64,000 nt of DNA from Chryseomicrobium palamuruense (GTDB taxonomy: Bacteria; Bacillota; Bacilli; Bacillales_A; Planococcaceae). Position 1 is the first letter of the stretch. Each line of letters begins with the position of its first letter. Under the pieces are notes generated by a model. It worked only from the letters and a program-made list of their open reading frames with translations. It was not told where the DNA came from and ran no database searches. The position numbers were made by a program, and so were the translations under genes. Shown piece by piece: positions 33,311 through 41,931 of the stretch. The stretch covers positions 1 to 64,000 of the forward strand of contig NZ_JBHSEF010000008.1 of assembly GCF_042649045.1 (NCBI RefSeq). Reading direction: 5' to 3'.

Positions 33311-34051
33311 ATGTCTTTACTTAAAGTTGAAAACGTCACAGGCGGATATTCCAAACGACCGGTTTTAAAGGATATTTCGTTTACTGTTGAACCCGGGGAA
33401 CTCGTGGGCTTAATCGGATTAAATGGAGCGGGGAAGAGTACGACCATTAAACACATCATTGGATTGCTTGAACAACAGCAAGGAAATATCGAGATCAACG
33501 GTCAGTCCTTGAAGACCAATCCGGACATCTATAGAAAGTCTTTTACGTATATTCCTGAAACTCCCGTATTATATGAAGAATTAACATTACAGGAGCATTT
33601 AGAGCTTGTTGGATTAGCTTATTCAATTGAACCCGAAGAACAAAGAATACGAACAGAGCAATTACTCTCTGAATTCCGCATGGAAAGGCGAATGAAGTGG
33701 TTTCCAACTCACTTTTCTAAGGGAATGAAACAAAAAGTCATGATCATGTCGGCATTCATGGCTAATCCTCTGTTGTATATTATTGATGAACCCTTCGTCG
33801 GACTTGATCCTCTTGCGATTCGCGCTCTGCTTGCTCAACTTGAAAAAAGGAAACGAGCAGATGCCGGAATTTTGATGACCACTCATGTATTGACGACGGC
33901 AGAAAAATATTGCGACAAATTAATTTTGTTGCATGAAGGACAAATTCGTGCCTACGGGACAATGGATGATCTCCGTGCAGCTCTTCAGATGCCTGGAGCT
34001 AGCCTCGATGACCTGTACATTGCTATGACTGAGGAGACAAGCCATGCTTAA
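33311..34051 (+). CDS. ecsA: ABC transporter ATP-binding protein EcsA
   Basis: A 246-aa ATPase of the EcsAB transporter. Walker A is GLNGAGKSTT (about 38-47), the signature region is HFSKGMKQKVMI (about 137-148) and Walker B is LLYIIDEPFVGLD (about 157-169). In B. subtilis loss of EcsA lowers secretion, competence and intramembrane proteolysis by RasP; the substrate is unknown. Its 3' end overlaps ecsB by eight bases. No ecsC follows, unlike B. subtilis. Confidence 0.93.
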   Translation: MSLLKVENVTGGYSKRPVLKDISFTVEPGELVGLIGLNGAGKSTTIKHIIGLLEQQQGNIEINGQSLKTNPDIYRKSFTYIPETPVLYEELTLQEHLELVGLAYSIEPEEQRIRTEQLLSEFRMERRMKWFPTHFSKGMKQKVMIMSAFMANPLLYIIDEPFVGLDPLAIRALLAQLEKRKRADAGILMTTHVLTTAEKYCDKLILLHEGQIRAYGTMDDLRAALQMPGASLDDLYIAMTEETSHA

Positions 34052-35219
34052 CCTCAACTCCCTCTATGGTGAACGATTTCAGTCGTATTTTATTGAACTT
34101 CAAAAATACATGCAGTATATGTTGTCCGGTCACATTGCCGTAGTATTATTATTTACTTTAGGAGCAGCAGGCTATTCCTATAGTGAATGGTTAAAGCTGC
34201 CTCATCCTGAATTTCCATTCGTGTTCGTGGCAAGTTTCGTGCTATCTGTGATTTTAGTGCCGAATAAACCTGCCCTTCTTTTTCGGCATGCAGATCAATA
34301 CTACTTGCTACCAATGGCCGAATCCCTCCCAAGTTATATCAGACCTGCACTTCACTACTCTGTATTTGTTGTGGCTTTACGAAGTCTTGTAGTGCTAGTT
34401 GCCTTATTGCCGATGTTGGCCCGTGTGGGTGGAATAAGTTCGTCGGTCTTACTATTAGTTGCTGTTATCGTTGTCTTGCTTGCCTATTGGAACGTTCATA
34501 CAAAATATGTAGCAACAGTGGCTTGGGTTGTGCCTGCTTATCTTGATTTCAGTATTCGTTTCATCGTCTTATATAGTCTTTTTTATAGTGTATTATCTGA
34601 AAGATTTGCCATTTCCATTGTCATTGGTGTGGCGGGGATCTTGTATCTATGGTACATGAAGAGAGAAAGTCAAAAACCATTTCCATTTGACCGCATGATT
34701 GCAAGTGAACAACAACGTATGCAACGTTTTTACCAATTTGCGAATTACTTTACAGAAGTGCCCCACCTCCGCAGTAAGGTGTCTCGTAGAGCTTTTTTGG
34801 ATGGGGCTCTGTCAGATGAGACACTGAATCGCTTCTTGCTCAGTAGAAGTTTTATTCGAAAAGATGAATTGTTTTATACATGGTTACGTCTTGCGATTCT
34901 TATGGTTCTTGCGCCACTTTTTAGTTTTTCTCTTCTTGCCGCCGTGTTTGTTGTTGTGTTTACGTTTGCAATCAGTCTGCAGCTGTACCAGGGACTTCTT
35001 TATAATCAACTCTTCAGAATGGATATGCTGTATCCACAAGCAAATGAGTCCCGTGAAACAGCGGCCATCCAACTTACGAGAAAAGTGGCCTATAGCCCAT
35101 TGTTCGTCGCCTCGGTTCTACTCATATGGCAACATGGTCTTTTGTATGGCATAGTAGCACTTGTCAGTGGAATCGTTTTATCCGAATGGTTCTATCTACG
35201 CAAAAAGAAGAAGCAGTAG
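34044..35219 (+). CDS. ecsB: ABC transporter permease EcsB
   Basis: A 391-aa membrane protein with about eight helices and a basic cytoplasmic loop in the middle (KRESQKPFPFDRMIASEQQR and FYQFANYFTEVPHLRSKVSR, typical of EcsB). It forms the channel for EcsA. The overlap with ecsA implies coupled translation. Its stop lies six bases before the convergent hmoB end, so transcripts may overlap; no obvious terminator is seen. Confidence 0.92.
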   Translation: MLNLNSLYGERFQSYFIELQKYMQYMLSGHIAVVLLFTLGAAGYSYSEWLKLPHPEFPFVFVASFVLSVILVPNKPALLFRHADQYYLLPMAESLPSYIRPALHYSVFVVALRSLVVLVALLPMLARVGGISSSVLLLVAVIVVLLAYWNVHTKYVATVAWVVPAYLDFSIRFIVLYSLFYSVLSERFAISIVIGVAGILYLWYMKRESQKPFPFDRMIASEQQRMQRFYQFANYFTEVPHLRSKVSRRAFLDGALSDETLNRFLLSRSFIRKDELFYTWLRLAILMVLAPLFSFSLLAAVFVVVFTFAISLQLYQGLLYNQLFRMDMLYPQANESRETAAIQLTRKVAYSPLFVASVLLIWQHGLLYGIVALVSGIVLSEWFYLRKKKKQ

Positions 35220-35225
35220 GAGGGA

Positions 35226-35723
35226 TTACTCCTCTGCTTCTTCTTTTTTTGTCCGGTACACGTGCGTGTATGGCGCGCTTGTGAATATGTTTTGAGTGGA
35301 TGCTAGTTTTTCGAGTTGTACAGGGTTGTGTTTTAGCCACTGCTCATAACTAGAAGCACCTGACCATTGTGACAAAATCAAATAGGTGTCAGCTTTAAGG
35401 GGCTTTAGTACGCGAAGCGCAAACAATCCAGGTTCATTTGAAGTGGTTTGAGTAAGCTTAACCGCTTCATGTTCAAAAACGGGGCGGCCTTCATCGGAAA
35501 CGGGAATATAGTAAAAATAAAAATAGCCGTTTTCATGAAAGTTTCCGTAAGAAGCCAAGACTTCATAGGAACGAGGAGTTTGAAACTTTGTTTTCCCATC
35601 AGTCTCATGAAGTAACAAGGTTCCTGAAGAGCCGTAAAGAACATGCATCTCTGCGCTTCCATATTTCTCTTGCAGTTGTTTCAAAAATTCCGGTGTACCT
35701 GTTGTCGTGTGAATGTACGTCAT
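35226..35723 (-). CDS. hmoB: Heme-degrading monooxygenase HmoB (YhgC-like)
   Basis: A 165-aa protein with an N-terminal extension and a C-terminal antibiotic-biosynthesis-monooxygenase (ABM) domain. The ABM part has the family's NEPGLFALRVLKPL and TYLILSQWSGASSYEQWL segments. HmoB of B. subtilis (YhgC) opens the heme ring and releases iron, and lies near hemEHY there too. I set the start at ATG 35723, eight bases after AAGGAG; a GTG three codons earlier touches the ribosome site. Divergence from hemE puts heme breakdown and synthesis under one shared control region. Confidence 0.85.
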   Translation of the reverse strand: MTYIHTTTGTPEFLKQLQEKYGSAEMHVLYGSSGTLLLHETDGKTKFQTPRSYEVLASYGNFHENGYFYFYYIPVSDEGRPVFEHEAVKLTQTTSNEPGLFALRVLKPLKADTYLILSQWSGASSYEQWLKHNPVQLEKLASTQNIFTSAPYTHVYRTKKEEAEE

Positions 35724-35800
35724 ATCTTTCACTCCTTTTTACCTAGTTTCCCCAATGTTCACAAATTGAAAACACTTTCCGGAAGATACAAAGGCAATTC

Positions 35801-35830
35801 TATGACAATTTGTATGGATATCTATACAAT
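35801..35830 (+). promoter_or_regulatory. Palindrome over the likely hemE promoter
   Basis: TTGTATGGATATCTATACAA (35810-35829) is a 20-base palindrome with one mismatch pair. Its right half contains a TATACAAT-like -10 element, about 60 bases before the hemE start, with a possible -35 (ATGACA) at its left. It has the geometry of a repressor operator between hmoB and hemE. I do not recognise the cognate regulator. Confidence 0.45.
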
Positions 35831-35888
35831 AGATGAGAGAAGTTCTAAAGTAAGAAATAGACTAATTGAGCAGGAAAGGCAGGACACT

Positions 35889-36935
35889 ATGAAGATAACG
35901 AATGATACATTGCTGCGTGCAGCACGTGGAGAAAAAGTAAGTCACACACCTGTATGGTTTATGCGACAAGCAGGAAGGTCTCAACCGGAATACCGCGAAA
36001 TTAAAAAGAAGTATTCTTTAGAAGAAATTACGAGACAACCAGAGCTTTGTGCATACGTAACGAAGCTGCCTGTCGACAACTACAATGTGGATGCAGCTAT
36101 CTTGTATAAAGACATTGTCACGCCACTGCCAGGTATCGGTGTAGATGTTGAAATCAAAGCTGGGATTGGTCCGGTTATTTCAAATCCGATTCGTACGGTA
36201 GCAGACGTAGAAAAATTAGGTGAGTTTGATCCTGAGACACATGTTCCTTTCGTTTTAGAAACGATTCAAATGCTGACAAAAGAACAGTTGACAGTGCCTC
36301 TGATTGGGTTCGCTGGTGCGCCATTTACACTCGCGAGTTATATGATTGAAGGAGGCCCTTCAAAGAGTTATAACAAAACGAAAGCATTTATGGTGTCCGA
36401 ACCGAAAGCTTGGTTTGACTTGATGGATAAGCTCGCTGATATGATTATCATCGATATCAAAGCGCAAGTAAAAGCTGGCGCAAGTGCGATCCAGATTTTC
36501 GATTCATGGGTTGGTGCACTAAATGTAGCAGACTACCGCCTCTACATCAAACCTATAATGACTCGTATTTTCTCGGAACTTCGTGAGACAGGCGTGCCGC
36601 TGATCACATTCGGTGTCGGTGCTAGCCACTTAGCAAATGAATGGCATGACCTTCCGGTAGATGTCGTGGGTCTCGATTGGAGACTTTCTATTGAAGAAGC
36701 ACGTCAACGAGGCATTACGAAGACGGTACAAGGAAACTTAGATCCTTCCTATTTGATTGGATCTTGGGAAGAGATTGAAAAACGAGCAAAAGTGATTGTT
36801 GAGCAAGGAGTCGCACACCCTGGTCACATCTTTAACTTAGGGCACGGTGTGTTCCCGGAAGTCGATCCGGATGTATTGAAACGCTTAACTGAACTTGTTC
36901 ATTCGTACAGTCGCGAACTAATTCAACAAAACTAA
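35889..36935 (+). CDS. hemE: Uroporphyrinogen decarboxylase HemE
   Basis: Converts uroporphyrinogen III to coproporphyrinogen III. The 348-aa TIM barrel carries the family signatures HTPVWFMRQAGRSQPEYR (about 21-38, substrate-binding Arg), GFAGAPFTLASYMIEGG (about 141-157) and NLGHGVFPEVDPD near the C-terminus. The start is ATG 35889, with AGGA five bases upstream; earlier codons have no homologous sequence. It opens the hemE-hemH-hemY operon of the coproporphyrin-dependent heme pathway of Gram-positive bacteria. Confidence 0.97.
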   Translation: MKITNDTLLRAARGEKVSHTPVWFMRQAGRSQPEYREIKKKYSLEEITRQPELCAYVTKLPVDNYNVDAAILYKDIVTPLPGIGVDVEIKAGIGPVISNPIRTVADVEKLGEFDPETHVPFVLETIQMLTKEQLTVPLIGFAGAPFTLASYMIEGGPSKSYNKTKAFMVSEPKAWFDLMDKLADMIIIDIKAQVKAGASAIQIFDSWVGALNVADYRLYIKPIMTRIFSELRETGVPLITFGVGASHLANEWHDLPVDVVGLDWRLSIEEARQRGITKTVQGNLDPSYLIGSWEEIEKRAKVIVEQGVAHPGHIFNLGHGVFPEVDPDVLKRLTELVHSYSRELIQQN

Positions 36936-36952
36936 TCTGAGGTGGAATTAGC

Positions 36953-37876
36953 ATGAAGAAGAAAATGGGATTATTAGTCATGGCTTATGGAACGCCATAT
37001 AAAGAAGAAGATATCGAACGTTATTATACCCATATCCGTCACGGGCGGAAGCCAAGTGAGGAAGCGCTTCAAGATTTAACGGATCGTTACCGCGCAATCG
37101 GGGGAATTTCACCGTTAGCAAAAATTACGGCAGATCAAGCACAAGCGATTGCGAATCGCTTGAACGAAGTCCAAGACGAAGTGGAGTATGTATTATATAT
37201 CGGCCTAAAACATATCGAACCTTTTGTGGAAGATGCAGTAGCTAGCATGGCACAAGATGGCATTAAAGAAGCGGTCTCACTCGTATTGGCTCCTCACTTC
37301 TCTACATTCTCGATTAAATCGTACAACGGACGAGCAAAAGAAGAAGCGGATAAGTATGGCATTTCACTTCGTTCTGTGGAAAGCTGGTATGATGAACCAA
37401 AGTTCATCGAGTACTGGAACCAAAAAATTTCTGCTACATTTAATGGTATGAGTGATGAAGAACGTGCAAAAGCATGTTTAATTGTTTCTGCACACTCGTT
37501 ACCTGAGAAAATTTTAGCAGGTGGAGATCCCTATGCGGATCAGCTACATGAGACAGCTCGTCTGATTCAACAAGCGACTGGTGTTGAAAATGTAGAAGTG
37601 GGCTGGCAGAGTGCTGGCCAAACGCCAGAGCCTTGGATTGGTCCAGATGTTCAAGATTTAACCGAAGAATTATATAACGACAAAGGCTATCGCAGCTTTG
37701 TTTACACACCGGTAGGGTTCGTAGCGGATCACTTAGAAGTTCTATATGACAACGACTACGAATGTAAAGTCGTATGTGACCGACTAGGTGTGAACTATTA
37801 CCGTCCAGGAATGCCAAATACAGATCCATTATTTATTGATGCGGCAGTCGATGCCATTCAAAAAGTGTTAGCTTAG
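36953..37876 (+). CDS. hemH: Coproporphyrin III ferrochelatase HemH (CpfC)
   Basis: Inserts ferrous iron into coproporphyrin III in this pathway. The 307-aa soluble protein closely follows B. subtilis HemH: MGLLVMAYGTPYKEEDIERY at the N-terminus, the active-site His in SAHSLPEKI (about 182) and the Glu in GFVADHLEVLYDNDYE (about 256-271). It has no C-terminal membrane segment or iron-sulfur cysteines. It lies 17 bases after hemE with GGTGG upstream. Confidence 0.97.
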   Translation: MKKKMGLLVMAYGTPYKEEDIERYYTHIRHGRKPSEEALQDLTDRYRAIGGISPLAKITADQAQAIANRLNEVQDEVEYVLYIGLKHIEPFVEDAVASMAQDGIKEAVSLVLAPHFSTFSIKSYNGRAKEEADKYGISLRSVESWYDEPKFIEYWNQKISATFNGMSDEERAKACLIVSAHSLPEKILAGGDPYADQLHETARLIQQATGVENVEVGWQSAGQTPEPWIGPDVQDLTEELYNDKGYRSFVYTPVGFVADHLEVLYDNDYECKVVCDRLGVNYYRPGMPNTDPLFIDAAVDAIQKVLA

Positions 37877-37896
37877 GAAATTTAGTAGAGAAAGAG

Positions 37897-39333
37897 ATGA
37901 AGGGTATGGCGGAAAACAGAAAAAAAGTAGCCATCATAGGAGGGGGCATCACGGGACTTTCAGCAGCCTATTATTTGCAGAAACAAGTCCGTGAAGAAAA
38001 TCTTCCGATTGACATTTATCTGATCGAAGCCAGCTCCCGTTTAGGTGGAAAGATTCAAACGTTACGTAAAGATGGTTTTGTCATCGAACGCGGGCCAGAC
38101 TCATTTTTAGAGCGGAAGCAGAGTATGGCAAAACTTGCTGGAGAACTTGGAATTGATGATCAATTGGTGAATAATGCGACAGGGCAATCATTTGTCCTTG
38201 TGCATGACCAGTTGCATCCCATTCCGGGTGGTTCAATCATGGGAATCCCTACTGAGTGGAAGCCATTTGTAACAACTGGTTTATTCTCTTGGAGTGGAAA
38301 GTTGCGAGCTGCGGGAGACCTGGTTATCTCGCGTTCTGGTATTGAAGAAGATCAATCACTCGGTACCTTCTTCCGACGCCGATTTGGACCGGAAGTGGTG
38401 GAGAACCTTGTCGAGCCATTGCTTGCTGGTATCTATTCAGGAGATATTGACAAGCTTAGTCTACATTCGACGTTCCCACAATTTTATGAAGTCGAGAAAA
38501 AACACCGCAGTCTGATGCTAGGGATGAAGAAGACAAGACCTTCTACTTCTACGCCTCAAGCAGCGAACCGGAAGCCGAAAGGGATTTTCCAGACGTTCAC
38601 AGGTGGTCTTCAAACGATTGTAGAAGCTCTGGAAAACGCATTAACTGATGTGACGATTATCAAAGGGGCAAAAATCCAAACACTTTCGAAGCATCATGAG
38701 GATGAAGTACGCCTTCAATTATCAACGGGTGAAGAAAAAGACTTTGATGCCGTGTTGTTTACAGTACTTCATCATCAACTCGCTGAAATTTTTGAAGATG
38801 AAGGAATTCTTCAACATCTAGCGGAAGTCCCTCTTTCTTCGGTTGCAACTGTAGCCATGGCTTTTTCAGAGGACCAAGTCATTCAAGAGAAAGAAGGAAC
38901 TGGCTTTTTAGTCTCCCGGAAAAGCGATTATGCGATTTCCGCATGTACATGGGTCAATAAGAAATGGCCGACGACTTCTCCAGATGGAAAAGTATTGCTT
39001 CGGAGCTTTGTTGGAAAATCTGGAGATGAATCGATCGTCGAACTTCCCGATCATGAAATTGAAGAAATTGTGCTACAAGACTTAAAAAAGGTCATTGAAA
39101 TCAAAGGTTCTCCTGAATTTACTGTAGTGACACGCTATCAAAAAGCGATGCCTCAATATCTTGTAGGACACAAGACACGTCTTACGCAAGCCAAAGAAGA
39201 ACTTGCCACGCATTATCCAATGATTCAACTCGCGGGTGCTTCATTCGAAGGTTCCGGATTGCCTGACTGTATCGATCAAGCTGTTCGGGCAACTAACGAA
39301 ATACTTCAGTACCTAAAGCCACGTCTTTCCTAA
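37897..39333 (+). CDS. hemY: Coproporphyrinogen III oxidase HemY (CgoX)
   Basis: FAD enzyme that oxidises coproporphyrinogen III to coproporphyrin III with oxygen. The 478-aa protein starts with the dinucleotide fold VAIIGGGITGLSAAYYL, then ERGPDSFLERK, and ends with GASFEGSGLPDCIDQAV, the C-terminal FAD motif. Length and sequence fit the soluble Gram-positive type. ATG 37906 (MAEN) is a possible alternative start, but neither has an ideal ribosome site. It is the last gene of the hem operon. Confidence 0.96.
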   Translation: MKGMAENRKKVAIIGGGITGLSAAYYLQKQVREENLPIDIYLIEASSRLGGKIQTLRKDGFVIERGPDSFLERKQSMAKLAGELGIDDQLVNNATGQSFVLVHDQLHPIPGGSIMGIPTEWKPFVTTGLFSWSGKLRAAGDLVISRSGIEEDQSLGTFFRRRFGPEVVENLVEPLLAGIYSGDIDKLSLHSTFPQFYEVEKKHRSLMLGMKKTRPSTSTPQAANRKPKGIFQTFTGGLQTIVEALENALTDVTIIKGAKIQTLSKHHEDEVRLQLSTGEEKDFDAVLFTVLHHQLAEIFEDEGILQHLAEVPLSSVATVAMAFSEDQVIQEKEGTGFLVSRKSDYAISACTWVNKKWPTTSPDGKVLLRSFVGKSGDESIVELPDHEIEEIVLQDLKKVIEIKGSPEFTVVTRYQKAMPQYLVGHKTRLTQAKEELATHYPMIQLAGASFEGSGLPDCIDQAVRATNEILQYLKPRLS

Positions 39334-39375
39334 GTTGTGGCTTCTATTTTAAAAGTATGAGAGGAAGTCATTCAA

Positions 39376-39828
39376 TTGAAAAAATGGTTGGCTCTAGTTG
39401 CATTAGCACTAGTGGTAAGTGGGTGTACACAAGAAGATAGTCACGAAGATCACACGATGCATGACGAAGATGTGGCAATCGTTGAAGTTGAAATCATAAA
39501 TGAAGCAGTCTATAATCCTGGTGATGAAGTCACACTATCTGCTCGCGTGTCACAGAGTGGAGAAGCGGTAGATGACGCAGAGGAAGTACTGTTTGAAGTA
39601 TGGGAGTCTGGACACTATGAAGAGTCGCAGAAAATAGAAGGCGAGTTGTCGGAAGATGGCGTATATGAAGCCACCTACACGTTTGAAACGGAAGGCGTCT
39701 TCTATATGTTTGCCCATACAACAGCACGTGATATGCACGTGATGCCAAAGCAGATGATTACGATTGGAAATCCTGATCCAGCTGACGTATTAGAAGACAA
39801 TTCATCCGATACAATGAATCATAAATAA
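39376..39828 (+). CDS. Lipoprotein with YtkA-like domain
   Basis: A 150-aa exported lipoprotein. The signal peptide KKWLALVALALVVSGC ends in a lipobox with the acylated Cys at 17. A His/Glu/Asp-rich linker follows (EDSHEDHTMHDED) and then a single Ig-like YtkA domain (YNPGDEVTLSARVSQSGEAV ... YTFETEGVFYMFAHTTA). A His/Met-containing end (MHVMPKQ, MNHK) suggests possible copper binding, but that is only inference. TTG at 39376 is preceded by GAGAGGAAG. A terminator follows. Confidence 0.8.
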   Translation: MKKWLALVALALVVSGCTQEDSHEDHTMHDEDVAIVEVEIINEAVYNPGDEVTLSARVSQSGEAVDDAEEVLFEVWESGHYEESQKIEGELSEDGVYEATYTFETEGVFYMFAHTTARDMHVMPKQMITIGNPDPADVLEDNSSDTMNHK

Positions 39829-39832
39829 TGAA

Positions 39833-39872
39833 AACCGAGTTTACGTAGTGATTACGATAAACTCGGTCTTAT
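39833..39872 (+). terminator. Terminator of the YtkA-like lipoprotein gene
   Basis: The stem ACCGAGTTTA/TAAACTCGGT, extended inward by CGTA/TACG, is followed by a T-rich tract. Confidence 0.8.
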
Positions 39873-39896
39873 TTTTGTCTATTCATGTCGGACTCC

Positions 39897-40025
39897 TTAG
39901 GCTTGGGAATTACATTTTTCACACTGTGTATTGTAGCATTCATGCATCTCTTCCATTTGGTCTCCACAGCTTGCACATTGTTTTGCGGGTAAGTTTCTGA
40001 AGAATTCAACGACGTTTTCAATCAT
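39897..40025 (-). CDS. yhfH: YhfH-family 42-aa zinc-ribbon peptide
   Basis: A 42-codon gene with a perfect GGAGGT seven bases before ATG 40025. The product starts MIENVVEFFRNLPAKQCASC and carries two CXXC pairs (CASC and CEKC), plus one isolated Cys, so it can bind a zinc ion. B. subtilis YhfH is of similar size, has the same FYRNLP-plus-cysteines layout and sits next to lplJ, as here. Its role is unknown. Confidence 0.8.
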   Translation of the reverse strand: MIENVVEFFRNLPAKQCASCGDQMEEMHECYNTQCEKCNSQA

Positions 40026-40148
40026 TTCGGTCACCTCCATCTGTTATATAACTGTTTAACTTATTTGAAGTGTAATATAACACAGGTTTTGTTGTCAACC
40101 ATAAACGTATAAAATCATGTAAAATAACTAGAGAAAGGGGTTGTCACC

Positions 40149-41141
40149 ATGCTTTTTATCGATAACAAAGGAATTACAGATCCACGCATCAACCTTGCGA
40201 TTGAAGAATATGCCCTCAATACAATGGATATCGAAAAAGATTCATTTTTCCTGTTCTATATAAACCAACCATCGATTATTATTGGACGCAATCAAAATAC
40301 AATCGAAGAAATCAACACAGACTTTGTAGAATCCAATGGTATTTTACCAGTTCGCCGACTTTCCGGTGGAGGAGCCGTTTATCATGATCTTGGAAATTTG
40401 AACTTTAGCTTCATCACGAAAGATGATGGAGACAGTTTTCGCAATTTCAAGAAGTTTACGCAGCCGATTGTTGATGCACTAGGTAAAATGGGTGTTCAGG
40501 CAGAACTGAGTGGACGAAATGATATTCTGGCGGAAGGTCGAAAGATTTCTGGGAATGCGCAGTTTTCTACCAAAGGTCGAATGTTCAGCCACGGTACATT
40601 GATGTTCGATACAGAAATCGAGGCGGTAGTATCTGCTTTACGTGTACGTAAAGATAAGATTGAATCAAAGGGGATTAAATCGATTCGCAGTCGCGTAGCG
40701 AACATCTCTGAGTTTTTGGATGAACCGATGACAATTGAAGAATTTAAAGAAAAACTACTCATCTCTATTTTTAATGGAAAAGAGAACATCAATTACTACG
40801 AGTTGACGGATGAGGATTGGAAACAGATACACGCGTTATCTGAAAAGCGCTATCAGACGTGGGAGTGGAACTACGGGAAATCGCCTAAATTCAATTTGGA
40901 TCATTCTCACCGTTTCCCACCAGGTACAGTCGATTTAAAGTTGCAAGTTAATAAAGGAATCATCGAAGAAGCTGCCATTTTTGGCGACTTCTTTGGTGTC
41001 GGTGATATGGTGGATGTGGAAAGTCGGTTAAAGGGAACCGTGTATTCCAAAGACGCCATTGACCAAGCGCTTGCGGACATCGACATTCCGACCTACTTTG
41101 GCGGCATTTCACGTGAGGATTTCTTATCTCTTATCTATTAA
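40149..41141 (+). CDS. lplJ: Lipoate--protein ligase LplJ
   Basis: Attaches scavenged lipoate, activated with ATP, to E2 subunits and GcvH. The 330-aa protein has the ligase motifs RRLSGGGAVYHDLGNLNFSF (about 72-91) and the lysine-containing segment SGNAQFSTKGRMFSHGTLMF (about 135-154), followed by the small C-terminal domain of LplA-type enzymes. The start ATG 40149 follows AAAGGGG. It is monocistronic with a terminator before the Bce module. Confidence 0.95.
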   Translation: MLFIDNKGITDPRINLAIEEYALNTMDIEKDSFFLFYINQPSIIIGRNQNTIEEINTDFVESNGILPVRRLSGGGAVYHDLGNLNFSFITKDDGDSFRNFKKFTQPIVDALGKMGVQAELSGRNDILAEGRKISGNAQFSTKGRMFSHGTLMFDTEIEAVVSALRVRKDKIESKGIKSIRSRVANISEFLDEPMTIEEFKEKLLISIFNGKENINYYELTDEDWKQIHALSEKRYQTWEWNYGKSPKFNLDHSHRFPPGTVDLKLQVNKGIIEEAAIFGDFFGVGDMVDVESRLKGTVYSKDAIDQALADIDIPTYFGGISREDFLSLIY

Positions 41142-41174
41142 TATGTACAAGGTATTCGAAGAGTGAATAGACAG

Positions 41175-41206
41175 ACGCTTGCTCGTTCATGGAGCGAGCG
41201 TTTTTT
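41175..41206 (+). terminator. Terminator after lplJ
   Basis: The stem ACGCTTGCTC/GAGCGAGCGT with one wobble is followed by six T. It lies only 21 bases before the bceR start, so that operon's promoter must be very close or inside this region. Confidence 0.75.
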
Positions 41207-41226
41207 ACAATGAGAAGGAGGCTTTT

Positions 41227-41931
41227 ATGGATAAGCACCGGATTTATATTGTAGAAGATGATCAAAAAATTGCAGAAATGCTTGCGAGCATGTTAAACAA
41301 GTATTCGTATGAAACGAAAATCGTGGATGATTTCGATCGAGTGGTTGAGGAAGCCGATGACTGGAAGCCACATCTTATCTTGCTAGACATTAACTTGCCT
41401 TCCTACGATGGGTATTATTGGTGTCGTCAACTCAGACAAGTCACGACATGTCCCATTATCTTTCTTTCCGCACGTTCGTCTGAAATGGATCAAGTCTTTG
41501 CCATTGAAAATGGCGGTGATGATTACATTACGAAACCATTCCATTACGAAATCGTCTTAGCTAAAATAAAGAGCCATTTGCGACGAAATTTTGGGGAATA
41601 TGCCCGGACGCAAGAAGAACGAAAAGTGACACTTGGTAAAATGACATTATTTATGGAGCGACTCGAGCTTCAAGTGAAAAATGAAGCGATTCCCATGCAA
41701 AAGAAAGAGTCGACGATTCTTGAGCTTCTATTCAAAAACTACCCGAAAGTAGTCTCGCGGGAACAATTGCTTGAAGAGTTGTGGGACGACCAGTCATTTG
41801 TTGATGAAAACACATTAAATGTAAACATGACACGAGTTCGTAAAAAGCTACAAGATTATCATGTATTATCCACAATTGAGACAGTTCGAGGGGCTGGGTA
41901 TCGACTCGTCCTTCATTCGGAGGAAGCGTAG
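41227..41931 (+). CDS. OmpR-type response regulator of the Bce group (BceR-like)
   Basis: A 234-aa transcription activator. The receiver domain has DD near 11-12, phospho-acceptor Asp in ILLDINLPSYDGYYWC (about 56) and Lys in YITKPFHYEI. The winged-helix DNA-binding domain covers about 130-232 (DENTLNVNMTRVRKKL, VRGAGYRL). The segment after the receiver, HLRRNFGEYARTQE, is typical of BceR. ATG 41227 follows GGAGG. It heads a four-gene operon with overlapping ends. Expected target: its own transporter genes. Inducer peptides cannot be predicted. Confidence 0.92.
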   Translation: MDKHRIYIVEDDQKIAEMLASMLNKYSYETKIVDDFDRVVEEADDWKPHLILLDINLPSYDGYYWCRQLRQVTTCPIIFLSARSSEMDQVFAIENGGDDYITKPFHYEIVLAKIKSHLRRNFGEYARTQEERKVTLGKMTLFMERLELQVKNEAIPMQKKESTILELLFKNYPKVVSREQLLEELWDDQSFVDENTLNVNMTRVRKKLQDYHVLSTIETVRGAGYRLVLHSEEA

